From Hysterangium stoloniferum (Eukaryota > Basidiomycota > Agaricomycetes > Hysterangiales > Hysterangiaceae): a stretch of DNA of 64,000 bases. The notes below the pieces were generated by a model. It ran no database searches. It was not told the DNA's origin and saw only the letters and a program-made list of their open reading frames with translations. Of the stretch, positions 43,879 to 55,358 are shown piece by piece. The stretch's first letter is position 1; each line of letters opens with the position of its first letter. A program made the translations under genes and the position numbers. The stretch lies in NCBI GenBank assembly GCA_015178975.1, contig WHVD01000254.1, forward strand, positions 1-64,000, read 5' to 3'.

Positions 43879-45260
43879 ATGTCATCAACCAGCTCTCTAT
43901 TCTCCCCGATCAAAGTCGGTCGATCCCAGCTACTACACCGTGTAGCCATGGCCCCCTTGACAAGATACAGAGCAGACGATGACCATGTCCACAATGACCT
44001 AGCGGTCGAGCACTACGCCCAGCGAGGGAGCACCCCGGGGACGCTGCTCATCACAGAAGCCACCGTCATCTCAAAGAAAGCCGGCGGATATGATAACGTG
44101 CCCGGCTTGTATAATACCGCCCAAGTCGACGCATGGAAACGCGTGAGTAATCAATCCCACACCCGCCATCTCATCAAAGTCCCGTGCGAAATGATGGATA
44201 GTGACTGACACACCGCACGACAGGTCACCGACGCCGTGCACGCCAACGGCTCGTTCATCTACGCGCAGCTGTGGGCGCTCGGCCGCGCCGCAGACACACA
44301 GGTCCTCAAAAGGGACAATGACCTGCCATATGTCTCGTCCTCCCCAAAACCACTGACAGGCCGCGCCGAGGTGCCCCGCGCACTGACCGTGCCCGAGATC
44401 AGGGAATACGTGCGCGCCTTCGCGACTGCGGCGGAGAACGCGATCGCAGCGGGCTTCGACGGCGTCGAGGTGCACGGCGCGAACGGGTACCTTGTCGATC
44501 AGTTCCTGCAGGACGTCGTGAACGCGCGGACGGACGCGTACGGCGGGAGTGTCGAGAACCGGAGCCGCTTTGGCCTCGAGGTCCTGCAGGCCGTCGTCGC
44601 CGCTGTCGGCCAGGATCGTGTCGGCATTAGGTTGAGCCCATGGAATCTCTATCAGGGTATGTCCCTCTCTAAGTCAAAAAAGGCGGCGTTTTTGGATGGT
44701 ATTGTATTCATGGTTCTGCCTAACAGACATGCGTATGGCGGACCCGATCCCGCAATTCACGCATTTCATCACGGCGATACGCGATGCGTACCCCGATTTT
44801 GCGTATATCCACCTCACAGAGCCGGACCTCGACCGGAACCCCGCCGACACTGCCTCGAACGATCCCTTCCGTGCCATATGGGCCCCGCGCCCGTTCTTGT
44901 CCGCGAACGGATACACGCCGGAGAATGCGGAGATGGCTGCAAAGAAGGGCGACATTGTGGCATTTGGGCGGTACTTCATTTCAAACGTGAGCGTTCGGCG
45001 TTCTGCTTTCGCTTCAGATATATTCTAACTCGATGTCCTTGCAATAGCCTGACCTCCCTGTCCGACTGCAGAAGAATCTACCACTCACGCCGTATAATTA
45101 TGCCACGTTTTATTTGAAAAAGTCGCCGGTGGGGTACATTGATTATCCTTTCGCTGAGGAGGAGGTGCAAGCCAAGCAGTCGAATTTTGTGCAAGCCAAG
45201 CAGTCGAAGTTTGTGCAAGCCGAGCATTCGGAATCTGTGCTTGAACAAGCACGGTTGTAG
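43879..45260 (+). CDS. Old yellow enzyme, copy 3
   Basis: Four exons, 43,879-44,142, 44,224-44,656, 44,727-44,986 and 45,048-45,260, give 389 residues. The first three exons have the same lengths as in copies 1 and 2. The last is 48 bp longer because an 8-residue unit ([24 protein letters not shown]) is repeated in the tail. Key motifs are intact: [27 protein letters not shown], the flavin-binding [18 protein letters not shown] and FGRYFISN. It is on the opposite strand to the other two copies and follows Clp1-like copy B. Confidence 0.93.
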
Positions 45261-45817
45261 CGTTACAGCATACCTAATTGACCCATATAGAAAGACTACT
45301 TTTATTATTAGATGTTTTTTAATGTGTACATTACTTACTCTAGTTCATGATGTTTGACTTAATAATGACGTGATATTTTCATCTACAGTACAAGCCAGAA
45401 TGAAACCTCAATGTAACCCTGGCCATCTTATCACAGGGACACATTCTCCTTTTGCTCCATCCAATCGTCTCTGATGTCGGCCCAGCCGCCCCTCTGTTCC
45501 CCTACATTACGGCACAGTCCCAATCATCCTTGTTCCCCCGCCTCGGCATCAAATGTCCGCCGAAGGTATATCAACTCTCGATGAACATAGTTACAAGAGT
45601 ATCTTCGATTTTTTGTATCTTAAGAAGCGCTACTGCTCAACGGAGAAACCTAGTCCTGTCGGCATCGACTCAGTGAGGTCAATCAACGACCTTACACTCA
45701 AAGTCCACAATAGCATTCTCGCCCTTGACGGCGATGAATAGGAGATACAGTGGTCTATACAAAAGTGTGAAATTACAAAGCCCACTTTCAGTTTCTGAGT
45801 TGGGGTACTACGCGGTA
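45261..45817. other. Intergenic region
   Basis: 3' flanks of old yellow enzyme copy 3 and the FunK1 gene, which converge. A 62-codon plus-strand frame at 45,553-45,741 has no recognisable motif and I do not call it a gene. Confidence 0.5.
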
Positions 45818-48102
45818 CTAGTGAAATGGGTCCTCAGAGCACTCAGTCTTCGGTACCATAGGCTGTGAGGGCGGAGGAGTAGATAGATCGCGCTGAACAG
45901 GACCACCATGCTCATGCCAGCCGCTCTTCTGTAAAGCCGTCGTTAATTCCGATGCCATCCAGTCTGAACGACCCAAAGCGGTTACTCTCTTTAGGTACTT
46001 TCCCGCAAGGAGTGTAGAAAGAACGGCGTCATCATCCGCTAGCCCACTGAGGTGCAGAGACTTGGCGCCTGATGACCCTTGGTTCTCAAACAGTTCTTTA
46101 TATTGAGCAATTTCTGTTGCTTTCGGCGCCTCTTCGTATCGTACCGCAAAGGTTTTCGCCAATGTTTTGATTAACTCCCTCAACGAGACATTGAATAAAC
46201 GAGAAACTTGGAAGGGGTTAGAGGCTTGCACTTCCACTATCTTCCTATCTCCTCCTTTCGCAGCTCCTTGAGGATCCAGATAATGGTCGTCGAACGCTGC
46301 ATGGAGCATTTTGGTGAGCGCACCCTGAACAAAGCTATGCTCGGTACATCTCAAGGCAATCCAGACAATGACGTAGAAAAAGGACTCCAAGTCGTCGGCC
46401 CGATCAGGGATCACTGGTAGCTCCCCGTCGGTGGGGATCACCAGCAAACGAGCAGCCATGAATTGCCAAGTACCCTGTCCATGACAGAAACAGATCACAA
46501 AACGCCAAACAAAATTCAGAAGAATTCCCAATAGGATTCGGAGGTACTCACAGTCCTTTCAATGTGTCCTTGTCCTTGACGTATATGTTGAAGCTTTTTG
46601 CAAAGGTCCCAGTCAATTAACAATCCGCCGCCGGTCTGAGTGATAAGAATATTGCCTGAGCTAATATCTCTGTGAAGAATTTCAGCCTTGTCATAAGCGT
46701 CCCCGTGGGCTGTCGAAGGGGAATCAGCGGCAATTCCATTAAGAGACCGATATACGTACCTATAATGGCGTCTCTCACTGCAGTCACCATCTCTTTTGTA
46801 TTCCTAAAATCAGTTAGAGACCTTCCAATTTCGTTCAGAACGAGTCGATAGTGCTGCAATCGCCTCAATGGCGAAGAAAAGCGTCTCCCCATTGACGTAT
46901 CCTGCGTCTTGGTGACCTGATCTAACACATCACTTCCCTCCTTGCACGTGCAGATATTCCTGACACGATGTTTCTTCAGCTCCTCATATATCGTGTGTTC
47001 GGGGCTCTGACTAGGTGAAACGACCCTCCATGTGTCCTTGAGAAGCACCAACTTCCCAGTTTCGACGCAGTAGGCCGTGAAAACACGAGTCGAGCGGCCG
47101 AGCGGAGATCCTACGGCCATGTACGTGGGACAATAAAATAGGTAAGTGTCGCCTTTTCGATCAAGTTTAACCTGGAAGAGTCGGTCACCGTCCTCGAGAC
47201 CAAGGGACCTTTTGGCCGTTATTGCGACAGGGTGGTTGTGTGGAAACTCTGTGGCTGTAGTATCGACACCACGTGCAGCAGGGCTGGCATGATTAAACCG
47301 CCAGAAGAACTCGACATAGAAGGGATTTGAGAAAGGGACTTTTTCCGTTACGACAACGCCACTGCGGTCCCAGCGCGTGAATCTCGCATACTTGGGAAAA
47401 ACAAGGACAAGGAAGACATGTGTCCGGAATTGTGCAGCTTGGTGTGCCGTCGCATATAATGTAATCTGACCCAGTGTATCACGCGCAGTCTTGGAGGAAC
47501 TATGCTCGAAGGGACCATTGTCATTGAACGCGTCATCCTCCTTGTCTAATTTAAATTCAACAACCATTTCTGTCTGTGTCATATCCGATAGGCCCGATCG
47601 CTTGGAATTGCGAGAATATATTTGTATGTCTGGCTTGACTTGTTTTCCTCCAAAGTCCACGGCAGGTGTGGTGTGAGCGTCCACGAGTTCAAGGTTAGGA
47701 CAAAATTTTGCAAGAAGATTAATCTATATCCTAAATTAATTCCAATGAATCTAAAGGCACCACAAAATAACGTACCCAGGGCTTGTACATGGCATACTCG
47801 TTCTTGGATTGACTGAAAGCTTTGAGTGTGTCGGCGGTAAACTCCGGACAGGGGTTGCGAGTTTTGGGGAGATATTGACTCAAGAAGTCCTCTGCTCTGA
47901 CGGGACCGACTACTCGCCCAGATATTTCCTTGGACATCGCGGTGATCCTGTCATCTCTCCCTATGTGCATGGAAGTATACACCTGTGATCTTGATTCCTT
48001 CTTTAGAATGGGAGTGGCACCCAACTTCGTAGGATCCGCGGTAGGACCAGACGGTGGTGTTTTCGGGGGGAAATCATGGGGCGATGTAGTGTTCTTCGGC
48101 AT
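45818..48102 (-). CDS. Fungal-type protein kinase (FunK1 family)
   Basis: Four exons, 48,102-47,776, 47,723-46,760, 46,709-46,552 and 46,474-45,818, with introns of 52, 50 and 77 bp, give ~701 residues. All joins keep the frame. The N-terminal ~110 residues are Pro/Thr-rich. A FunK1 header follows (PDIQIYSRN, VEFKLDKED, ITLYATAHQAAQFRTHVF). The kinase part has a putative ATP-binding Lys (LVLLKDTWR), the catalytic loop LHRDISSGNILI at 442-453, the metal-binding equivalent LLIDWDL at 460-466, then GTWQFMAARLL at 484-494 and DDLESFFYVIVWI. FunK1 kinases are expanded in multicellular Agaricomycetes. Substrates are unknown. The catalytic Asp and Asn are both present. Confidence 0.9.
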
Positions 48103-48554
48103 CGAGTGTTAATCCAAGGTGATCAAGCAAGGACAAGCGCGATCGTGTGGCGTCTGTCACGTGTTGTCACAGGGCAACTCAAGTTTAGCGAACCGGGACT
48201 ATGGATGCCGTACTGAACTTCCTTCTGTTGCACTGTTTGATTCTCCCGAAACGCCTGATTTACTCATAACTGAAGTCACCCCATTGATATAATTAAAGAA
48301 CCGTGTGTCTATCTTGGGCTAAATTTGCAAGATATTGAAAATAGTTTATCAAAGCGATATTGTCCATCTTTTTACTTGTACTGTTTATTCACCGTGAAAG
48401 GAAATATTAAATAAATGCTTGATTTGGCAGCACACACTTATTCCAAAGAAGGTTCGAGTAGTTGTATATCTTGCAAAGTTGCACCCAAGACTCATTTGGT
48501 TGGACAGATTGACGTCCACTTTGAATATCTAGGAAAAATACTGATCTGTTAAAC
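48103..48554. other. FunK1 upstream region and right edge of the gene island
   Basis: Up to ~48,250 the sequence is GC-balanced like the genes. Then it becomes AT-rich and leads into the Tc1 remnant. No TIR was found here. Confidence 0.5.
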
Positions 48555-49290
48555 TTGAATTGGACTCAAGGCAATGCACATATTTACTGTGACTGTGAAA
48601 GTTCTCACTCCCATCATATTTCTCCTCCGAGAAGAGAACAAGCCATCTCCCTCCTATATAATGGACTCTCCAATAGGAATGTGGCCTCTATCACAGGTCT
48701 TAGCAAGTCTACTTTCAGTAGAATTGGTCAGGAAATGGACATGGACAAAGAAAACCTGAAAGGAGGATGTCCTTCTCCTACTGACCAAAAGAGGATTATG
48801 CACCAAATCACCTCTGGCAAGCTAGATAATGCTGTCCAGGCCACACACTACATTAATTCCATGAATCAACATCATGTTTCACCAAAAACAGTCAGGAGGA
48901 CATTGAAACAGCATGCTTTCAAAGCTGTAATCAAGGTGGAAGAGGCCTTGCTCAAGGTTCAACATATAAAGGCCAGGTTAAGCTTTGCCCTTAAATACCA
49001 AAACTGGACAGTGGATGACTGGAAGAGGGTATTGTGGTCTGATGAGACCAAAATCAATAGGATTGGGTCAGATGGATATCAATATGTGTGGAAGAAAGCT
49101 GGAGAACCACTTTCTGATAGGACAACCCAACCTACTGTTAAGCATGAAGGTGGAAATATTATGGTCTAGGGCTGTATGGGTTGGAATGGAGTGGGAAGGC
49201 TTGCAGACATTGAAGGATGGATTATACACAATACTGTATGTGGAGATCTTGGATCAGAATTTGTCTCAGAGTATTAAAGATTTGGCGGTT
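48555..49290 (+). pseudogene. Tc1-like transposase, truncated
   Basis: 204-codon frame with an HTH region (ISLLYNGLSNRNVASITGLS, KSTFSRIGQE), a second HTH (HVSPKTVRRTLKQHAF) and the first catalytic block WKRVLWSDETKINRIGSDG. A TAG stands at 49,167-49,169 where Trp is expected (GGNIMV-W-GCM). The frame goes on as GCMGWNGVGRLADIEGW and is then cut by the LTR starting at 49,291, so the second Asp and the third acidic residue of the DDD/DDE triad are missing. The transposase fragment at 7.5-8.6 kb is a relative. Non-functional. Confidence 0.85.
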
Positions 49291-49833
49291 TGTTAGAACC
49301 AGGAAATCCACTGGGACCTGGGACTTATCCTATAAGTATTTGACTCTTTATATCACACAAACTAAGCACTGGACTCTGCCTGGATAACCTGGACTCCATT
49401 CTATATGTGTTGAACACTCTGGATTGTACAAATGATGCACTGACCCTGCCCAGAGATTCCAGATCCCCTTGTTCCTAATCTGTCTTTGCCCATTTGTCAT
49501 CTGGTTCATGCTGTGTTTCCCTATTTGTTTGACATCTGGTTTATTGTACTCTTGATATGTCTTTTTGTAAGTCTAAGTTAGTAGTACAATAATCTACTAG
49601 TCTATATAGTCCAGTAGCTAATTGTACATAGGATCTGATCAGAAAATTGACTTAGTTTCTATTTGTCTCTTGTACCTTGTGTCTTCTTGGAACTCACAGG
49701 TTTCCTATCCACTCCTGTTTGAAGTTGGACAACATGATCTGTGAAGGCACAGCACATAAGCTGAAGCTGAGTCCTTTCCTGGAACTTCTGTGGGTTTCCC
49801 CTGGTGACCTACCCATGAGCCTCACACTTACCA
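49291..49833 (+). repeat. Family 1-like LTR, decayed
   Basis: Starts TGTTAGAACCAGGAAATCC and contains CACATAAGCTGAAGCTGAGT near 49,760, the plus-orientation hallmark of family 1 LTRs. CpG is almost absent. The right end is not sharp. It inserted into the Tc1 gene. Confidence 0.65.
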
Positions 49834-51004
49834 GTATTTTCTGATCAAATCTCACAGATTGTCTCAATCATGCCACCAAGAAAGAAACCATCAGAGCAAC
49901 TGGAGCCTGCTACCCTCCAGTCACTACTCATTTTGTATACCAGCCAGACATCCAGACATAACCCAGACACTATGGACAAATCCCACTCTGAAGAAATGCC
50001 AGAGAATCCAGATGCTTCTGAGCATAAGGAGGAGCCCATGGCCCCCAATAAGGGCAAAGGTGTCAAAAACCCCCCAACTATGGAATGAACATGTGCCGAG
50101 GACCTTACTTCTGAAGTTTTAGCAGGTTCAATAGATAAATTCATGACTCACCTGCTCAAAGAATGAAAGAAGAAAGAACAGGAACCTCTGTGGTCAGAGG
50201 TCTATGCTCCAGAACCCTTCACAGGTTTCAATCCCAACAAACTCTCCACTTCCTCATGCAATGTCACTTCAACTTCTGCAATTAACCCACTGTATTCTCC
50301 ACAGACTCCCAAAAAGTCAACTACACACTCTCTTACCTCTTGGGATCTGTATTGATATGGTTTGAACTGGCATTTAGTGGACTTACTGAGGAAGAACTGA
50401 TCTGGCTTGATGATTGGAATGTGTTTGTTGAAGAATTAGAAACAAACTTTGGCCCATACAACCTGACCAGAGAAGCTGAGAATAGCCTCACCAACCTTCA
50501 CATGAAGGACAACCAGTGCATCACACACTATATTGTCCAGTTCAATAATCTTGCCACATGTTGTCAATGGATGATTCTGCACTCCATCATCAGTTCTACT
50601 CCAGTTTGCCCACCTGCCTCAAGGATGAAGTGTCAAAAGGCAAGGATGGCAAACCTAAAACACTTTCCTGGATGCACCTCAAAGCTTACAATGCAGATGC
50701 ATGTTATTGGGAACATTGAGTGGAAGTTGCCTGTGAGACACCCATGGACAAATCTAACAAGTTCACAGTGAACAAAACCAGCAACAACAACCCATCTACT
50801 AGCAATTCAAACTCTGTGCAACCTGACCAGAAGAATGACAAGAAATATTCCAACAACAACAACATCTCTGGCAATACCAACAAAGGTCCACAATCCAGGA
50901 AATCTGCCAGAAAGCCTGACCTTTACTTTGTATACCAGCCAGACACTTATGAACCAGCTGGATGCCATGGACAAACCCCATATCAAAGAAGTTCCAGAAA
51001 ACCC
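49834..51004 (+). mobile_element. Family 1-related gag fossil
   Basis: From ATG at 49,870 the translation follows the Gag of the 9.4-18.3 kb element: MPPRKKPSEQLEPATLQ, LYTSQTSRHNPDTMDKS, then ~50,340-50,640 WFELAFSGLTEEE and FVEELETNFGPYN, then the Asn/Ser-rich linker at ~50,760-50,900. At 50,929-51,004 the N-terminal part (LYTSQTLMNQLDAMDKPH-like) appears a second time, so the copy is rearranged. Old, broken, and ended by the repeat at 51,005. Confidence 0.75.
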
Positions 51005-51665
51005 AGGAGGTTGTCCATAATCATTATAATATCAGATGTTTACTGGGAAAATTTATATTTCTACAAAACTCCATCTTTATATATCCTCTGAGACTATTAT
51101 ATTGTTAATCACCAACCATAAGAAACAATTCTCCATATTACATCCTCAACAATTCAGAGTCAATTCATAGAACCCATTGTACATATATGGTTTTCCAAGT
51201 TATGTAAATACTTGCTAATACTTTGGTTGTTTATTTGTTTTTTAAAAGCTAAACTGTAGTTATTTCCTAGTAAAATATGTGAAATCTCATTGGAGATTTT
51301 TCATCCTATGGCTTTCTTGATTAAGTGAAACCACCTATAAATTCTGGGTATGTTGAATCAAGTAGAAATCTGTTCAGATTGACAGATCCATTCCGAAGTA
51401 ATACATATGTATTTAGAGGTGCCAATGATATACATATGCATGGAATGGACTATCTAAAGGTATCTATTTTTTAAAAGTATTAGTGTTTCAAACTACTAAT
51501 TTTTTTTATTGTCTAATGTCCGGAAAGATTCTTTAGTTTGTAATGTATGAGAGAGTTTAAAACTTTCAAAACATTTTAAAAACCAAATTATGTTTGAATC
51601 ACATCCCAGATGTTTAAATGACATTTAGAGTATATTAGAATTTGGTATACTTAATAGTTTTCAGA
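51005..51665 (+). repeat. ~640-bp AT-rich repeat, copy 2
   Basis: Inverted partner of 21,690-22,335 (see there). It ends ~20 bp before the stop codon of the transposase gene at 51,687, so it could also be the flank of that DNA transposon. Confidence 0.7.
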
Positions 51666-51686
51666 TATCCTCCTACTGGATGTTTA

Positions 51687-53196
51687 TCAAATTTCTTCTC
51701 CCTTCTTTTTCCAGTATTCATCTATACACTCTGTGGTATCAAAACTCCTCACTCCTTGCCAAGTTACATCTTCATATCCCTTCCATTTTACAAGGTACTC
51801 TCTGAACTTTCCTTTTCCTCTATGGTTTATTATTTCCTCAATTTCATATGCCTCATCTGTCTCATCCATATCTTCATCATCACCTAACTCCATACTCAAA
51901 AAAGTTCTTTGAAGCTTGAGCATCTCCTGAGCATTACTCCTACTATCTGTCAATGATGGGAGATTTTTGTTAGAATATTGCAAGCCATTGAGAGTGCTCA
52001 CAGTCTGACTACACTCAGCTATTTAGTACTGTACAGTAGCTTAGTCATCACATGTATTTTTGGTAGGGACTTTGTCATCCCCTCACCCACATGAAATCCC
52101 GTTGCATATCCTTACAATTTTCATATGTTTCAATATTTTCATCTTTCCAGTAGTCAAACTCTGAAGATAACCATGAAGAGTGATGAGGTTGAGGTTGAAT
52201 ACCACCTAAAATTACAAACTTCTTCACATTTAATAAGAGACATCCAAGCTTTAACTGGGTTGTGAATACCTCATCATCAGAAACTCTAACACCTCCTTCA
52301 TTACTGAGCTTCTTAAATGTGGTAGCCAGCTCTCCAAAAGTAGCTTCAATCTTAGACCTGAAACTACCAAACATTTTGTTAAAGGTACTCTCTTCCTTTG
52401 ACAATTCTATACCTTTTGATTTATGTATAGGTATACAGAAGTTAATCATATCTAATTCTGTATTACTTGTTATCTTTGTAAGGTGTAAGGGATATCCCCC
52501 ATCTAAAGCAATACAATCTAGTTTGTCTATATACTTTTCCAATTTCATCCTTACAAACATAACTCCATCTGAATTATCTTTACAGGGTGCTGACTTTGAT
52601 GTGAATAGAACCATGCCATTTATATCAATGCAAACTTGTGTGTGAAGTCCAGATTTATTGAGTTTATATGAATACACATCTTCACTCTTCTCACCAATAA
52701 CACTTGCTCTAGTATCATGACCATCTATCATTAATGTTACACGTCTAAACAATGGAGGATTTTTCTGTGCAGAATGAATGCATATATCAATAGTTGAGAA
52801 CATAGAAATGAGCATAGTTGAGATCCTTTTATCAAGATCATTACCTTGCTTTTCATAGAATTTTCTAAACATATCATAATAACTATTTCTAGGTATAAAG
52901 TTTCCCATATCATTTATGGAACAGCCTTGAAGTAGTTGATTTAGTATTAAAAGTCCTTTCTCCACATTTCTATAGGGTCCAGGATAACCTTGGGTGGCAA
53001 AGACCACAACAAGGAAGAAAAAGACTGGAATAATACCAAGTCTCTGAAGAATAATATCCTTAATGTGACTAATTTTATCAATAGGTTTGATATCAGACCT
53101 GTGATACTTGGATGGCTTGATCTGAGGCCATTCCTTATAAAGGAACTTCCATTGTTGGTCCATTAACTTATTAAACTCCTCATTTAGAGGAGACAT
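51687..53196 (-). CDS. DDE_4 (Harbinger-like) transposase with C-terminal chromodomain
   Basis: Exon 1 is 53,196-52,087 (370 codons). An 82-bp intron (GTGAGG at 52,086 to GTCAG at 52,005) joins in frame to exon 2, 52,004-51,687, giving ~475 residues. Catalytic residues fit the DDE_4 fold: D158 in LMIDGHDTR, D232 in CIALDGGYP and E284 in RSKIEATFGEL, with SGLHTQVCIDINGMV between. Exon 2 has an acidic linker (ELGDDEDMDETDE) and a clear chromodomain (YEIEEIINHRG, REYLVKWKGYEDVTWQ, CIDEYWKK). Without the intron the frame would stop at 52,075, six codons past the splice site. The gene is AT-rich, unlike host genes here. It appears intact. The chromodomain could steer insertion to methylated histone H3, as in chromoviruses; that is inference. 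Confidence 0.8.
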
Positions 53197-53369
53197 TGAT
53201 ATGGTAAGTATACAATACTAGGCCAATTTGGAAATATTCAATTTAAGAGAGATAATTGAAGTTATTGTTATTCTTCTATATGGGTATAATAATGAAAAAT
53301 GAATTATTCCAACTCTAACTATATTAGGTAGGATATAAGTGCATATCACTCTACAATATTTACAAATCA

Positions 53370-53633
53370 ATGTCTACTTGTTCAACCTCACTCCTTATTA
53401 AACCCATTGCTTATAACAGTTTTGTCCCTAACAAAGCAGTTATAATCACAAGAACTAGGGAACCAAACCCTGGTATTCCAACATGTTTTCAGATTACTAT
53501 TACAGATTCCAAGAACAAAACATACTATATCAATAATGAAAGTTTAGAATTAAGTCCACCCTACACATTTCTAGATAAGGTTGATTTTCCCTTCTTATCT
53601 GAAATGGGCTATTACTTTGTTTGTTGTTTCTAA
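53370..53633 (+). CDS. Small ORF upstream of and divergent from the transposase
   Basis: 87 codons (MSTCSTSLLIKPIAYNS..), AT-rich. I do not recognise it. It lies between the divergent transposase and nuclease-like genes and may be part of the same mobile unit or an exon of a longer gene (VIITRTREPNPGIPTCFQIT). Low certainty. Confidence 0.35.
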   Translation: MSTCSTSLLIKPIAYNSFVPNKAVIITRTREPNPGIPTCFQITITDSKNKTYYINNESLELSPPYTFLDKVDFPFLSEMGYYFVCCF

Positions 53634-54208
53634 CTGTATTATCATTTGACTGTAAATTTTAAAAGTTACATTCAATTTAATAGAGAATATTGAAAATTCC
53701 TGTATATTAGTTATATGTATGAATCCTACTGGAGGAGATCTTAAGGATGTCTGTGAGTGCTGCTGAAAGTGCTTCTATCAATCCAAATAATCTATAATGC
53801 TTCTGGTATGCACCATGGAATATTATCTTAGGAATATTATTTCAAGCACAATTTGTAATTACTCCACAATTAACCATACAATATGATACAATAGATAGGG
53901 ATGAAGTAGATATATCTAAGATTATGATACCAGATTTTGTTGTAACTCGTTATAAAAGAGATTTACAAGATAAAATACATGAACATAAGTTCCTGATAGT
54001 AGAAAATAAGAGAACTGATAAAGTTACATTGATGAAAGAATTAGAGGTACATAGCCTGTGACCAACTTAAAGAATATATAAGAATAGTCTTCCTAGATAA
54101 AAAGTATAAAGGAATCTTTGGAGTAGCTTCTTCTGGTAGAACCTGGAAATGGTATAAGTTTATAAGAAAAAATACTTCAAATAGTCACAAGCCTAAAAAC
54201 TCTTGGGG

Positions 54209-55358
54209 TGTTAGGATATGTACAGGGCGGGTCTCTGGAGAAACCCGCGGAATATCCTGTTAAATGTGACCTGTGACTTACTGTGACACGTGACACACAC
54301 AAGTCTGAGGAAAGTTGTTACTATTCAGGTCACTAACTACAAGCTTATATATGTTATACATCAGTAGGCTTGTCAGCTGTCAAAAGTGACAGCTGGTTGA
54401 CAGCTGTCAGAAGTGACAGCTGATTGACAGCTTGAATGGAAACTGACAGCTGATTGACAGCTGGAATACAAACTGACAGCTGATTGACAGCTGTCATGGG
54501 AAATGAACAGGGAATACTCTGGAACATGCTGGAAGCTTCTAGAAGGTTCTAGAAGGTTCCAGAAGGTCTTGGAGACAGTGGAGGCAGTTTTAACATATCC
54601 GGTAGGACTTGGCTTCAGCTTATAGGCTGCACCCTCGCTAGATCGTGTTATCCTATTTCAGATGGACAGACGGGAGTCCCGGGGAGTCCGGGTGGGGGTT
54701 GTGGGTTGAGGGGTCGGAGGTCGTGGGTCTTGAGTCGAGATGGGTGAGAGAGATAGATGCGCCGGAGCCCGTGGGCTCTGACTAGTGTGAGTGGTGTGAT
54801 TCAAGTAGGGTTTAGAGCAGAAAATGTATTAGATTACTGGGGGGAATCTAAGCCAATTTTCTGATTGGATTGTATGTACAACATCTGCCAGTTTAAATAG
54901 ACCGTGGAGTGAATGTCATACCAAATCCAGTAATGATGAAAAAAAACGAGCAAAACATAAAACAGGAATAGTAAACACCAAATTGGTGTTAGGAATGGGA
55001 CGGAACGGAGCAGAGTCCAAATAGTGACAAATCATAAACCATAATGGAAATGGAGCAGGAGTGGAGTCCGAATTGTGACAGGTCATTTGACTAAAATGGG
55101 AATGGGGCTCTGTTAGAGAGGTGACGGGTTTTACTGAGCAGGGTCCGGTGACTGACGTGTGGGATGAGGTCGGAAATAGACAGAGACGGAGTCTGGTGAG
55201 TATTCTGGTGACTGAAACACAATGTAACGAAGATGAACGTAGACGAGTCTGACATATGGAGTCCGGTGGGAATTCCGGTGAACTGATAATGGGTGCATAT
55301 AGGGCATGAGTGCGTATAAGTTAGTGCCCGGAGTCCCACGGGATTTCCGGTTGTAACA
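54209..55358 (-). repeat. Solo family 1 LTR with TGGGG target duplication
   Basis: Runs from TGTTAGGATATGTACAGG to CCGGTTGTAACA, flanked by TGGGG (54,204-54,208 and 55,359-55,363). It holds a second solo LTR at 54,258-54,595. Inserted in the nuclease-like gene. Confidence 0.9.
54258..54595. repeat. Solo LTR of a third family nested inside a family 1 LTR
   Basis: 338 bp, TGTTAAATG..GTTTTAACA, flanked by TATCC (54,253-54,257 and 54,596-54,600). Contains a cluster of TGACAGCTGATTGACAGCTG repeats (~54,370-54,500) and GAAGGTTCTAGAAGGTTCC. No other copy of this family was found in the window. Confidence 0.85.

Noticed and set aside
54360-54500. TGACAGCTG repeats as a possible regulatory array
   Set aside because: They are internal to a solo LTR and irregular. 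No independent evidence of function.
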